Positions 36,446-44,301 of a stretch of 64,000 nt of DNA are shown here, one piece after another. The position numbers and the translations under genes are program-made. Positions within the stretch are counted from its first letter, which is position 1. Every line of letters starts with the position of its first letter. Source of the stretch: Hyphomicrobium sp. (GTDB lineage: Bacteria > Pseudomonadota > Alphaproteobacteria > Rhizobiales > Hyphomicrobiaceae); NCBI GenBank assembly GCA_016793445.1, contig JAEUME010000005.1, positions 62,001-126,000 on the forward strand. The letters run 5' to 3'. Under the pieces are notes generated by a model that was not told the origin of the DNA, made no database searches, and was given only the letters and a program-made list of their open reading frames with translations.

Positions 36446-36681
36446 GTACTAAAGGAGACTTGTGAAAGGACAAACAGTCCAAGACCAATACCATATTGAC
36501 GATCAGAACCGTGAACTTTCGATCATCACGTGGTAAACCGCACTGACGGCAGCGCGTAATCCAATACGTTCGGTTGCGGCTCACATTTGGCCGACATGTG
36601 CCAGAAGGACAGCCACTCCTGCCCGTCGCGTCAAATTATGACACCTGCAGCTTTCAAAGCAGGACGTCAGAGCGGGTCTAA
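36446..36681. other. Upstream region of the export gene series
   Basis: This 236-base stretch should contain the promoter for the minus-strand genes from 36445 downward. No clear regulatory motif was seen. It ends directly at an IS1380 terminal end. Confidence 0.3.
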
Positions 36682-36946
36682 CCTGCACTTCTCACGGTCT
36701 CACTGACTTTGTTGCCGTCTGACGGTTCCTGCGGAGCCGCCGGCCTCGACGATCCGTTGGGGCGAGCCCGATCATTGCCGCCGGTCCGGCAGCGTTTCCA
36801 GGCGCGACGATGATCCTCTGCTGTTGACGTTCGGGCTTGGAGCGGCGCTGCCGCGTTGGCCTATAATCGCCGTGCGGCCAGCTCGAAGACTTCGCGTTCC
36901 GGACAGGCTGATGCGAAGGCGAGCTTTACGCGCCGGACGCTGATCG
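36682..36946 (+). repeat. Direct repeat of 16537-16803, about 266 bases
   Basis: Nearly identical to the earlier copy and in the same orientation, 20 kb apart. It contains the IS1380 terminal end and transposase C-terminus. Confidence 0.9.
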
Positions 36947-37400
36947 TGACCAGCGCGCAGATCTTCAGGAGCTTCAGCCGCATGGTGCCGCAGGTCGCAA
37001 CCGCGAGCTTCGTGCCGGCAAGCCCAATGCGCCGGACCGCGCACATAAGGACGTACGCGAAGGACGCGAGCCAGAGGCGCAACTGGGTTGGCGCGCATCG
37101 TTGGTGCCGGCGTCCGGTCAGCGAAGAGATCGCCCTGGCATTCCTTCAGCCGGTTCTCCATCTCGCCACGCTGGCAGTACACGTCCTCATAGAGGAAGCG
37201 CGCCGATCCGTTTCGCGGCGTGGATGTTCGTGACGATGAAGCGCGGGTTGGCTGCGCCTTGGGTCCACTCGGCCTTGCCGATCACGCGCCGTTTCGCGCT
37301 CCAGCTCTTGCGCGTGCGATACGCGAAGTCGGCGAAGACGCGCGCCCGCTGGCCAGTTCGTTTGGAGCTGCGCTTGGCCTTGCGCATCTCGGGCGCGAGC

Positions 37401-37439
37401 TTAACCACGAGGCGGCTGTTACCGGCAAGACCGAGCACG
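37401..37439 (+). repeat. 39-base direct repeat, copy 2
   Basis: Identical to 20756-20794. Flanking bases differ on both sides (c/g before, g/t after), so the match is exactly 39 bases. Confidence 0.9.
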
Positions 37440-37812
37440 GGTCACGTTGGTTTTTTTAATCTTGTTCGCAAGATTGGTTACTGTACTGCAGTAATCGTCG
37501 TCCGCGCATTTGAGCGTTGCGATAAAGCGATTGAGGGTCACGGGAGCTCGTGGATTGCTTCAATTGCCACTTCTTGAGGGAGGAATGTCGCCTTGGTTGA
37601 CGGTTGATCCCGCTCCGGTGATGGGTTAAGTCCTGACTTCACCAGCGGTGAAGTCGTCAAGAGAAAAGTTCACCAAAAGTGAATTTAATGTACCGGTGGC
37701 GCCAATGTGACGTTGACGATGGCCAGGAACTGGGGAGTTCTCTTCGCGCCCGGTGGTGGATGAGCGGGGGCGATCTGTAGATGTCTTTAGATGACACTGA
37801 CGGTTTTGTCGG
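37440..37812. other. Intergenic, nothing supported
   Basis: No gene, repeat or terminator is supported here. The stretch is less GC-rich than its surroundings. Confidence 0.3.
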
Positions 37813-38237
37813 GTGGGTCGAAGAGTGGATGCGGGGTACTTTGAGGGACCCGGGCAGCACTTCCAGAAGCGCGAGACGCGGCATTGTTCGTGCTGTGGCT
37901 ACGATGGCTACTTCATCAGCGCGCGACGCGGTCACGAGCGTAAGTTTCGCTGCCCGTGGTGTAAGTCGAGGTCGCGCGTCGCTTCCTCGCGCTTCTATTC
38001 GAGCGCTACGGATTGAGCGATCAACTTGCATCGAAGCGGATCCTGCACTTCGCGCCGGAATGGCCGCTGTTCCGCCGTCTCAGACATTCCTCGACCTACA
38101 TCGGGGGAGACATTCAGAAACGTCGCAACGCAAACGCCATCGTGGACATCACCAAGATCGCTGCCGCCGATCGATCGATTGATGTGCTTATCTGCAACCA
38201 TGTTCTTGAGCACGTCCCGGACCATCGCCTGGCTATG
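37813..38237 (+). pseudogene. Zinc-ribbon SAM methyltransferase, frameshifted and truncated
   Basis: The first frame has HCSCCGYDGYFISARRGHER and RCPWCKSRSRVAS, a four-cysteine zinc ribbon. After about 37985 the frame changes to LSDQLASKRILHFAPEWPLF, YIGGDIQKRRNANAIVDITK and IDVLICNHVLEHVPDHRLAM, a methyltransferase core with the typical HVLEHV. It is cut at about 38237 by IS3 sequence, so the C-terminal third is lost. Methyltransferases of this kind are frequent in polysaccharide loci, so it may be a lost member of the neighbouring cluster. Confidence 0.7.
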
Positions 38238-38315
38238 TGGCCAGCCCCACCGAGTGGTCCAAGTTCAATGTTAGTTCATGGCGCCCTGGTCCTGACCCCA
38301 TCTTTGGTCCGCTCA

Positions 38316-38585
38316 TCATGCGAACTTTCGGGCTCGGTTTATCTGGGCAGCGAACGCTTCCGGCGCCGGTGCGCGATAGCCGAGCGATTGATGCGGCCTC
38401 ACCGCATTGTAATGCCTCCGCCAGCTCTCGATGACGATCTGGGCCTCGCGGGGCCGTCTATACATGAAGCTCTCGACGTAGCCGTTCTCCCAGGGCGAGC
38501 CCGGTTCGATGTAAGCGGTCTTTGCGCCAACAGCCGTGATCCATTGTCGAACAGCTTCGGCGATCTTCTTGATCCGCTCCTTCAA
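38316..38585 (-). pseudogene. IS3-family OrfB C-terminal fragment
   Basis: The minus strand reads AVRQWITAVGAKTAYIEPGS, then PWENGYVESF and REAQIVIESWRRHYNAVRPH, followed by QSLGYRAPAPEAF. This is the rve integrase end of OrfB with its final catalytic Glu (ENGYVES). About 20 residues normally found between ESF and REAQ are missing. Confidence 0.85.
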
Positions 38586-38619
38586 AGCGGCCTGGTCACT
38601 GCGCTCGCTCCTTTACCGG

Positions 38620-39008
38620 TACATCTTGGGGTGTGCTACACGGCACGCGCGGCGGAACCGCTTAAATACCGGCTCTCGACGATGCCGGCCGAGACGACCA
38701 TCACAACGCTTGTCGACACGGCGACATTGCGCTGGCGCATCGAGCGTGATTTCCAGGACCTGAAGCAGGAGATTGGCCTCGATCACTATGAGGGCCGAGG
38801 GTGGCGAGGATTCCACCATCACGCGGCGCTCTCGATCGCAGCTTATGGATTCCTCGTCGCGGAGAGAAATCCGATTCTCCCCTCTGCACCCATCATCCGC
38901 GCACTCGCGGGCAAAGCCGCGTCCAACGACGAAAGTACCGCCCACGAGGGGCAGCCACTGCGTCCTGAGCGTCACACTCCGAACCAGGATCTCCGTCGCA
39001 CTTGCTAA
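38620..39008 (+). pseudogene. IS701-family transposase C-terminal fragment
   Basis: The plus strand reads AAEPLKYRLSTMPAETTITT, then TLRWRIERDFQDLKQEIGLD with the catalytic Glu, and HYEGRGWRGFHHHAALSIAA, the end of an IS701/IS4-type transposase. The N-terminal part is absent; sequence before about 38620 belongs to the inverted IS3 fragment. The long open frame running through 38013-39008 is a chance fusion of three unrelated pieces. Confidence 0.8.
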
Positions 39009-39162
39009 CCGACTGCTCCGATGTCCATGCTGCATGCAAAAATGCAACGCAGAATACATATCAATCTTATGACACAGTAAGATTAGCTAGTGGCCGACTT
39101 TTACTCCGCCACGCGACAGTACAACGCCGTCGCTCCTCTGGCCTACTTTTGCACCGCCGCGC

Positions 39163-39330
39163 ACACGAACCTGCCGTTCGAGGATTGGACGAGCGTGTTC
39201 GGCTCGGAACGGCTGACCGGCGCGCTGCTCGGTCGTCTCACGCACCCTGTCGAAATCCTCGAGATGAACGGCGACAGCTATCACCTCAAGCAGTCGAAAA
39301 GCCGGCGGCGGAGAGCGGCCCGCAGCAAGG
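39163..39330 (+). pseudogene. IstB (IS21 helper ATPase) C-terminal fragment
   Basis: The plus strand reads TNLPFEDWTSVFGSERLTGA then LLGRLTHPVEILEMNGDSYH and LKQSKSRRRR, the last 50 or so residues of IstB. The AAA+ core with Walker motifs is absent. It reads toward the end repeats at 39489-39532. Confidence 0.8.
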
Positions 39331-39434
39331 GCGATGACGCCGTCACGCACGAGGCCGCGCCTCCTGCCATCGATCCCAGACACCGGCGAGATCGCCGACG
39401 ATGCCGACACAGCCAGGATGAAAGAAGCGCTAGA

Positions 39435-39467
39435 GCAAGAAGGGCCCCTCGAGGGGCCCCTTCTTGC
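39435..39467. other. Near-perfect 33-base palindrome
   Basis: Arms GCAAGAAGGGCCCCTC (39435-39450) and GAGGGGCCCCTTCTTGC (39451-39467) pair with a single bulged C and no loop. It lies between the IstB fragment and the IS21 right end. No T-run follows closely, so a simple intrinsic terminator is not certain. Confidence 0.6.
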
Positions 39468-39484
39468 TTCAACATCGATCACCA

Positions 39485-39715
39485 TCACTGGCCTACTTCT
39501 ATTCCGCCATAGTGGCCTGGAATGACTCCGCCGTTGACACTCAGGCGAAACTCAGAGAACTCTGCCGGATCCTCACCCGGAATAACCATCTGGGTGGACG
39601 TCAATCCATGCCGAAGAGCGTTCGGGCTGCTGCGGCGCTTACCATCGAGCGATCGGGGTCCCGAACTCTTTAGCGCGTTCTGCCGGTTTGCGACGAGTTG
39701 CTTTTCCGTGGCCAT
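39485..39715 (-). pseudogene. Small conserved protein truncated by IS21 (paralogue of 39883-40485)
   Basis: From ATG 39715, with AGGAAG upstream, it reads MATEKQLVANRQNALKSSGP, RSLDGKRRSSPNALRHGLTS and GEDPAEFSEFR. This is the same N-terminal pattern as the next gene. After about residue 57 the sequence passes into the IS21 end, so the last roughly 20 residues are not native and the original C-terminal part is gone. Confidence 0.7.
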
Positions 39716-39882
39716 CCGCAATCTTCCTAACTTTAGCCTGTCCAACACCAGCTTTGCCAAATGAGCGTTTGGCATGAGATATTTGGCGCCTGTCCCAAAA
39801 CACCAGCCCTGATCTTCAGGGAAATGATTTTATCGGCCAGCCCGCGTCTCCGAACCGGAGATATGATGAACGGCCGACCTTT

Positions 39883-40485
39883 TTAGGCGTCTTGTCGCTT
39901 AACACAGGCCCGAACGGGCCTGGAGACCCCGACATCACGTTTCGCGTCAAGCTGCGCCAAGATCTTGAGCGCCTGGCCACGAAGCTGTGCTTCGTACCTG
40001 GAGATCTTGCTCAAAAAATCGCGACGCCCCAGCATCGCTTCCAACGTCCGGCCAAGCAGCCTTTGATCGCGAACCAGGGCGCGAGGCAGTCCCCCGCGGT
40101 GAGCGGGCAGGCTTCGTTGATCGGCGGAAATGATGGCGCACCCTATCCGCACCAGACCGTTGTCGTGGAGCTTGTCCTGACAGTGCGAGATCCACGTTAT
40201 CAGGCCGGCCTCAAAAATGGGAACGCGTCGCAGACGCCACAGGAGCCCCGCAAGTTGCTCAACAAGATGCCTCTCGCAAACCGTCCCGGGAGCAAACTCG
40301 TCGAAGAGTTCGCCCCGCAGCGCCTCAAACCGGGTTGGATCCTCTCCCTCAAGAACGATTTGAACCCCCGTTAGGCCATGCACGATGGCGTTGCGGGCAC
40401 TTTTTTCCTTGCCCGCATCACTTCGAGGCCCCGTGCTCTTGAGCGCGTTGATCCTATTGGCGCGCAATTGTCGTTCGCTGGTCAC
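39883..40485 (-). CDS. Conserved hypothetical protein, NALKSTGPRS family
   Basis: A 200-residue protein of a family I recognise by its start (NRINALKSTGPRSDAGK, then NAIVHGLTGVQIVLEGEDP) but for which I know no function. The N-terminal 50 residues are basic, Gly/Ser/Arg-rich and could bind nucleic acid. The middle is helical (HLVEQLAGLLWRLRRVPIFE). Such genes are often present in several copies per genome in accessory DNA. A truncated paralogue lies just downstream. The next gene upstream (Rad52-like) ends 16 bases before it on the same strand, so it may be part of that unit. Confidence 0.7.
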   Translation of the reverse strand: MTSERQLRANRINALKSTGPRSDAGKEKSARNAIVHGLTGVQIVLEGEDPTRFEALRGELFDEFAPGTVCERHLVEQLAGLLWRLRRVPIFEAGLITWISHCQDKLHDNGLVRIGCAIISADQRSLPAHRGGLPRALVRDQRLLGRTLEAMLGRRDFLSKISRYEAQLRGQALKILAQLDAKRDVGVSRPVRACVKRQDA

Positions 40486-40501
40486 TGTCGGGCCTGCTTC
40501 T

Positions 40502-41641
40502 CTATTGGATGTCTCGACTCACGCGATCCTGCGGGCGGGTCTCCCTCGCAATGGCGCCCTTTGTCGGTGCGGCCTCGTCAGGATCGCTTTGACCGCGCGA
40601 TTGCGCCCAGAACTTTTCTGCGGTCTTCAATGGTTCGATGATGCCATGCCGGGCCCACCATGTTCTTTCATCTCCCGTCCTGTGAACCTCGTCATGATGG
40701 ATGCTGCACAACGGCACCGTGAACTCATCTGAGACCTTGAGGCCCATGGCGCGCTTTTGTGCAAACCTTAGATGATGGGCGTGGACCGGCGTGCGCCCGC
40801 AGATGACGCAGGGCTTGGAGCGCACATAGTCAAGGTGGGTCTTGTCGCGCACCCGCCGTTCCTTCGGAATGAGGAACCCCGACCCTGGATCGGGACTCGC
40901 TTGTGGTACGGCCTCGACGGGCGTTTGATCGGCCTTGAACGCCCGGGCCTTGTCTTTGAGACGCAAGATGACGCTCTGGGCGAGGTCGCGATGCTGCGGA
41001 CTCCGATCGAGGCCGGAAAGGTTGCCCTTGTTGTCTTCCCAGAAGGCGTAAAGGTCGCTCAGCGTCTTTATTCCTTGAAGGTGGTGATCGAGGGCCGCAA
41101 GCAAGCCCTCTTGGGTTGCAAATTGGTCCTCCCGACCCACCTTCAAGCTCAAGACGCCCGCCATCACCGGGGTCGACGCGCACGGGGCGCCTTGAGGTCG
41201 TTTGGGTTTGCCGACGCCATGATGGCCTTTATCGTAGAGCGCTAAACCGAACGGGTTGCCGAAGGTGGCGAGCGCCCGCTTGGTGGCATCGGTTTCAGCC
41301 GCCTTGAGTGCGATCTCGTGGGCAACATCGGCCTGGGCTGCCCGGCCGACCCCGGTGCCGATCCCTTCGCGCACGATCAGGGTGTCGCCGGCCCTGACCT
41401 TGATGCGCACGCGGGTCGCGTAAAAGCACACGATGTGTCCTCGTTCAGTCTCACGCCACAGGCATCGGGGCTCCAGGGTTCGCCGATCCCAGTTCTCAAA
41501 CCCGAAAATCCGATTGGCTTCCGCAATGACGTGCCAGCCCTCGACATAGGCGAGGGTCATGCCGTTGCTTTGCCGGGTTCTAACATGGCGGTGTGCCAGC
41601 TTGGCCTTGAGGGCGCGCACTTGTTTGTCGGTAAAAGTCAT
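40502..41641 (-). CDS. Rad52-like single-strand annealing protein fused to an HNH-type zinc domain
   Basis: A 379-residue protein. Residues 1-140 resemble the Rad52/Rad22 annealing domain: QVRALKAKLAHRHVRTRQSN, then YVEGWHVIAEANRIFGFENW and VAHEIALKAAETDATKRALA. Family members bind single-stranded DNA and pair complementary strands. The C-terminal part has C278, C281, then HAHH (287-290), C312, and H315, H316 and H320, a CxxC...HxHH...CxxHH pattern like HNH/DUF968 nucleases of phages. Its ATG overlaps the stop of the Gp157-like gene (TAATG). The pairing suggests a phage-derived recombination unit. Nuclease activity is inference. Confidence 0.75.
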   Translation of the reverse strand: MTFTDKQVRALKAKLAHRHVRTRQSNGMTLAYVEGWHVIAEANRIFGFENWDRRTLEPRCLWRETERGHIVCFYATRVRIKVRAGDTLIVREGIGTGVGRAAQADVAHEIALKAAETDATKRALATFGNPFGLALYDKGHHGVGKPKRPQGAPCASTPVMAGVLSLKVGREDQFATQEGLLAALDHHLQGIKTLSDLYAFWEDNKGNLSGLDRSPQHRDLAQSVILRLKDKARAFKADQTPVEAVPQASPDPGSGFLIPKERRVRDKTHLDYVRSKPCVICGRTPVHAHHLRFAQKRAMGLKVSDEFTVPLCSIHHDEVHRTGDERTWWARHGIIEPLKTAEKFWAQSRGQSDPDEAAPTKGAIARETRPQDRVSRDIQ

Positions 41642-42165
41642 TATTTCGTCCTCACGCTCAGCTGCAGAGACGGTTCAGAAAGCTTTGCCGCGTTGGTCTT
41701 GAGACCCCCCTTGAGGGCGGCGATAAGCCCGGCGCGATCGAGCTTGGCGGGTTGGGGCTTCCAGAACGCCTCGGGGATGGCGTCTTCTGCGATGATGTCC
41801 AGCGTGGCGACGCCAACGCGCAGTGACGCGGTAAAGTCGGGTTCGATAATCTTTGGAATGTCGCCGTCGCACATGGCGCGCAATGCGAGATCGCGTTTCT
41901 TGCGGGCGCGTGTTTCCAGCCGGTCAAGACGGGCCTTCATGTCCTGGATGCGTGCAGTGAGCCCACCGCTGAGGGCTTCATCGTCCAAAACCGACCGGAT
42001 GAGGGCCGATATCAGCTCTTTCAAATCGCTGATGCCCTCGAGGGTATCCCTGAGGGTTTGGGAGTCGAGATCGGGTATGTCGGCCAGAAGGCGGTTGCGC
42101 ACGAAGACATGCTGGGCCAGCTGGGAGGCGAGGGCATGGGGTGAAGGGAGGGGGCTGGAACGCAT
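41641..42165 (-). CDS. Gp157-like phage protein
   Basis: A 174-residue protein with the features of Siphovirus Gp157: an N-terminal helical part (DTLEGISDLKELISALIRSV), a coiled coil (GLTARIQDMKARLDRLETRA) and a C-terminal segment DFTASLRVGVATLDIIAEDA then IPEAFW. Gp157 proteins occur in phage recombination and resistance modules; their role is unclear. GGAG lies 7 bases before the start. It is the first gene of the module and is divergent from a small HTH gene. A 55-base stretch of its N-terminal code (42090-42144) is repeated at 56377-56431. Confidence 0.75.
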   Translation of the reverse strand: MRSSPLPSPHALASQLAQHVFVRNRLLADIPDLDSQTLRDTLEGISDLKELISALIRSVLDDEALSGGLTARIQDMKARLDRLETRARKKRDLALRAMCDGDIPKIIEPDFTASLRVGVATLDIIAEDAIPEAFWKPQPAKLDRAGLIAALKGGLKTNAAKLSEPSLQLSVRTK

Positions 42166-42254
42166 AACGATACTCCAAGATACATAAACGACTCTTTTAG
42201 TATCATATATTCACTTGCAAAGCCAGCCAATAGCGCAGTATCAAACCATTAAGC
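42166..42254. promoter_or_regulatory. Divergent control region between Gp157-like and HTH genes
   Basis: This 89-base AT-rich gap includes GATAC (about 42178-42182) and its mirror GTATC (about 42199-42203). It is the natural place for back-to-back promoters controlled by the HTH protein. The operator is a suggestion only. Confidence 0.35.
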
Positions 42255-42497
42255 ATGATTTATCCTTGCCAGATCCGCGCCGCCCGGGCCCTCATCGGCA
42301 TGAGCCAGCAAGAGCTCGCCGAACGGTCCCTGGTTGGGCTTGCCACCATCAAGCGCATCGAGGCGGTAGGGAGCGAAATTACCGGAACCGCCAAGACCCT
42401 TGTGAAGATCCAGAAGGCGCTCGAGGCGGCAGGCATCCGCTTCATCGATGAGACTGATGGCGCCGGACCAGGCCTTCGCCTGATGCGACCGCTCTGA
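42255..42497 (+). CDS. Small helix-turn-helix (XRE-like) regulator
   Basis: An 80-residue protein. QIRAARALIGMSQQELAERS followed by LVGLATIKRIEAVGSEITGT is a clear Cro/CI-type helix-turn-helix at about residues 6-47. The C-terminus (KIQKALEAAGIRFIDETDGA) is typical of a compact family found in prophages and plasmids of alphaproteobacteria. It faces away from the Gp157-Rad52 unit and probably represses it. Confidence 0.82.
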   Translation: MIYPCQIRAARALIGMSQQELAERSLVGLATIKRIEAVGSEITGTAKTLVKIQKALEAAGIRFIDETDGAGPGLRLMRPL

Positions 42498-42812
42498 AGG
42501 CTGGGGCTAGGGCCTCCAACCCGACACTCCACACTTTGGCAGTGAACCGAAGTTCCACTCGTCCAACACGACGAACTCGTGGAACGCGTAACCCTCCGCT
42601 GGACAGACAATGTTTGCGAACCCGTCGCCTCGATACTGTGCGGCCGGAGGGTCGCCGCAAGTTCGCGTACGTCCTCCATCACGGACATCATCTCGGCGAT
42701 GAGGTGCGCAAGAGTGGTGGACAAAACAGTCGTAGATCCAGGCGGTCAATTCCGCCACTCACCCGCAGCGGACATGCCGCAACCGTGGCGATGGGCCATG
42801 TGCGGACACGAG
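42498..42812. other. Gap with no supported gene
   Basis: Several short open frames exist here but none has recognisable family features, a good start site or neighbours that support it. Confidence 0.3.
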
Positions 42813-43722
42813 TCACAGCGCCGGTGGCGATACCTGCTTCTCGATTTTCAGCAGCGTTAGTGATGCGGCAAGTATCAGCGCAATGCTCAAAACGATCCAC
42901 GGTGTGATGGCTTCATCGAAAAGCAAAGCCGCGAAGACTATTGCGTAGACCGGCTCCAATGCAACGAAGCAGCTGCACGTGCTCGCGGAGATCCGCTGGA
43001 GAACATAAAGATAGAGCAGAAGCATGACGGCCGTATTGAAGACTCCGAGCGCAACGAGGGAGAGCCATTCACTCATCTCTGTCGGAGCAGGCTTCGCGAA
43101 GAACAGCGCCGGGATGAGCAACAACAGTACGACTCCGTTCTGTAGAAACGAGATTGTCACAGGAGACGCTGCGTTGCCGAGCTGTTGGCTCATTCTCCAA
43201 AATAGGGCGTACGCCAGAGCCGAAGCCAACCCCGCGGCGGCACCAGCGACATTGCTCTGACCGCCACCGGGCTGGACGAGCAGCGCAACCGCGACGATGA
43301 TGACGACCCCAACAGCTATTTCCGCCAGAGTTGGAAATCGGCGTTGCTGCACAGCCTCCACGATAACCGTGAAGAGCGGAAATGTTGCGAACGTCAGCGT
43401 GGCGACCGCGACGCCCGCCAACTGGACGGACATGAAAAACGTCAACCAGTGCGCGGTCAGCAGAGTTCCGCTCGGTCCGATGATACGCCAAGAGGAGGTC
43501 AGGATGCCCCTGAGACTGGACAGATGCCCGCCTATTAGGCCAAGTGTGAAAGTGCCAAATCCGGCACGCATTGCGACGATTCCAGAAGGGCGAGACATTC
43601 AACTTTCCGTAAAGCGCTGCCGTTCCGAATATGACCGCGGCTATATTGATCGCCACTACGCCTTGCGCTTGGCGCGATAGTCCATGCAGCAATAAAAACA
43701 GCGGAGATTTCGTCGAGGACAT
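42813..43722 (-). pseudogene. EamA/DMT-family transporter, frameshifted
   Basis: Two minus-strand frames make one transporter of the drug/metabolite family. From 43722: LSRQAQGVVAINIAAVIFGT then AALYGKLNVSPF. After a one- or two-base indel near 43585 it continues IVAMRAGFGTFTLGLIGGHL, LLTAHWLTFFMSVQLAGVAV and EPVYAIVFAALLFDEAITPW. Together these give about ten membrane segments in two EamA repeats, as expected. The start lies next to an IS5/IS1182 fragment. Either the gene is dead or the indel is a sequencing error. Confidence 0.75.
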
Positions 43723-43784
43723 AGCAGTTGTCAGCTACGGTTTTAGGATCAAGGCGCGATCCATCGGCCCTCTTGAATAAGGCA

Positions 43785-44153
43785 TCAAGAGTGACGGTCT
43801 TGGTTGCGAAAGCGCTCGTTGCGGGCGCGTGTGAAGGCGGAGTGATCGGGGATCTTGTCCTCGATGCCGAGGCCGCAGAACCAGCGATAGGCCAGATTGA
43901 GCTGAACCTCGCGGCAAAGCGCGCGCTCAGAGCGGATCGCGAACACATAACCGAGGATGAGCATCCGGATCATGAGCTCCGGATCAATCGAAGGACGGCC
44001 CATGTGGGAGTAGTGCGGCGTCAGCTCGGCGCGAACCCAAGTGAGGTCGAGAGCAGCGCCGATCTGACGGACCTGATGATCCTCAGGAACTACTGCCTCG
44101 AGATCGAACGCATAGAATAGCTGGCCCTGCTCGCCCTTGCGTCGCCCCATCAT
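43785..44153 (-). pseudogene. IS5/IS1182-type transposase N-terminal fragment
   Basis: The minus strand reads GQLFYAFDLEAVVPEDHQVR, then LTPHYSHMGRPSIDPELMIR and LNLAYRWFCGLGIEDKIPDH, followed by SAFTRARNERFR. This is the DUF772 N-terminus of a transposase unlike the one at 9.2 kb. It breaks off before the catalytic domain, near 43790. The other end of the element is missing. Confidence 0.85.
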
Positions 44154-44301
44154 CGAACCGCTCCGCCGATGCCCGCCTCACAAGGACGGAATCACGGTTC
44201 GCCCGGCCTCTCAAGCCCGTTCTGCAACAAAATCGGCCAGAAGCGGAAATTATGGCTACGTCGGAAAAGTATTATGGTTCGCGCCACACCTCAGCTATCA
44301 G

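Larger units (their letters stand above)
36682..37439 (-). pseudogene. IS1380 transposase C-terminal fragment, frameshifted
   Basis: Three minus-strand frames in series give the last part of an IS1380 transposase: LGLAGNSRLVVKLAPEMRKA and KRRVIGKAEWTQGAANPRFI, then YCQRGEMENRLKECQGDLFA, then LWLASFAYVLMCAVRRIGLA and MRLKLLKICALVTISVRRVK. At least two frameshifts separate them. Positions 36682-36946 repeat 16537-16803 in the same orientation. At 37439 the element ends within the 39-base sequence shared with 20756-20794. Confidence 0.85.
39091..39538 (+). mobile_element. IS21-family remnant with multiple end repeats
   Basis: Four copies of a 20-base motif, TGGCC(T/G)(A/G)...CCGCC, lie at 39091, 39139, 39489 and 39513. 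Their spacings are 48 and 24 bases. Such multiple end repeats are typical of IS21 elements. Between them on the plus strand is the C-terminus of the IstB helper ATPase. The right end cuts into a small gene at about 39539. Confidence 0.65.

Noticed and set aside
38013..39008. Single 331-residue protein
   Set aside because: It joins a methyltransferase piece, antisense IS3 sequence and an IS701 tail; a chance fusion of three fragments.
39090..39512. 140-residue plus-strand protein
   Set aside because: Only the middle part matches IstB; the rest is IS21 end repeats and palindrome.
42260..42758. Minus-strand frames opposite and beyond the HTH gene
   Set aside because: Part is a shadow of the HTH gene; the remainder has no supporting features.
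43535..43948. 137-residue minus-strand frame across the EamA start
   Set aside because: It crosses from IS code into the transporter in a wrong frame; no recognisable protein.
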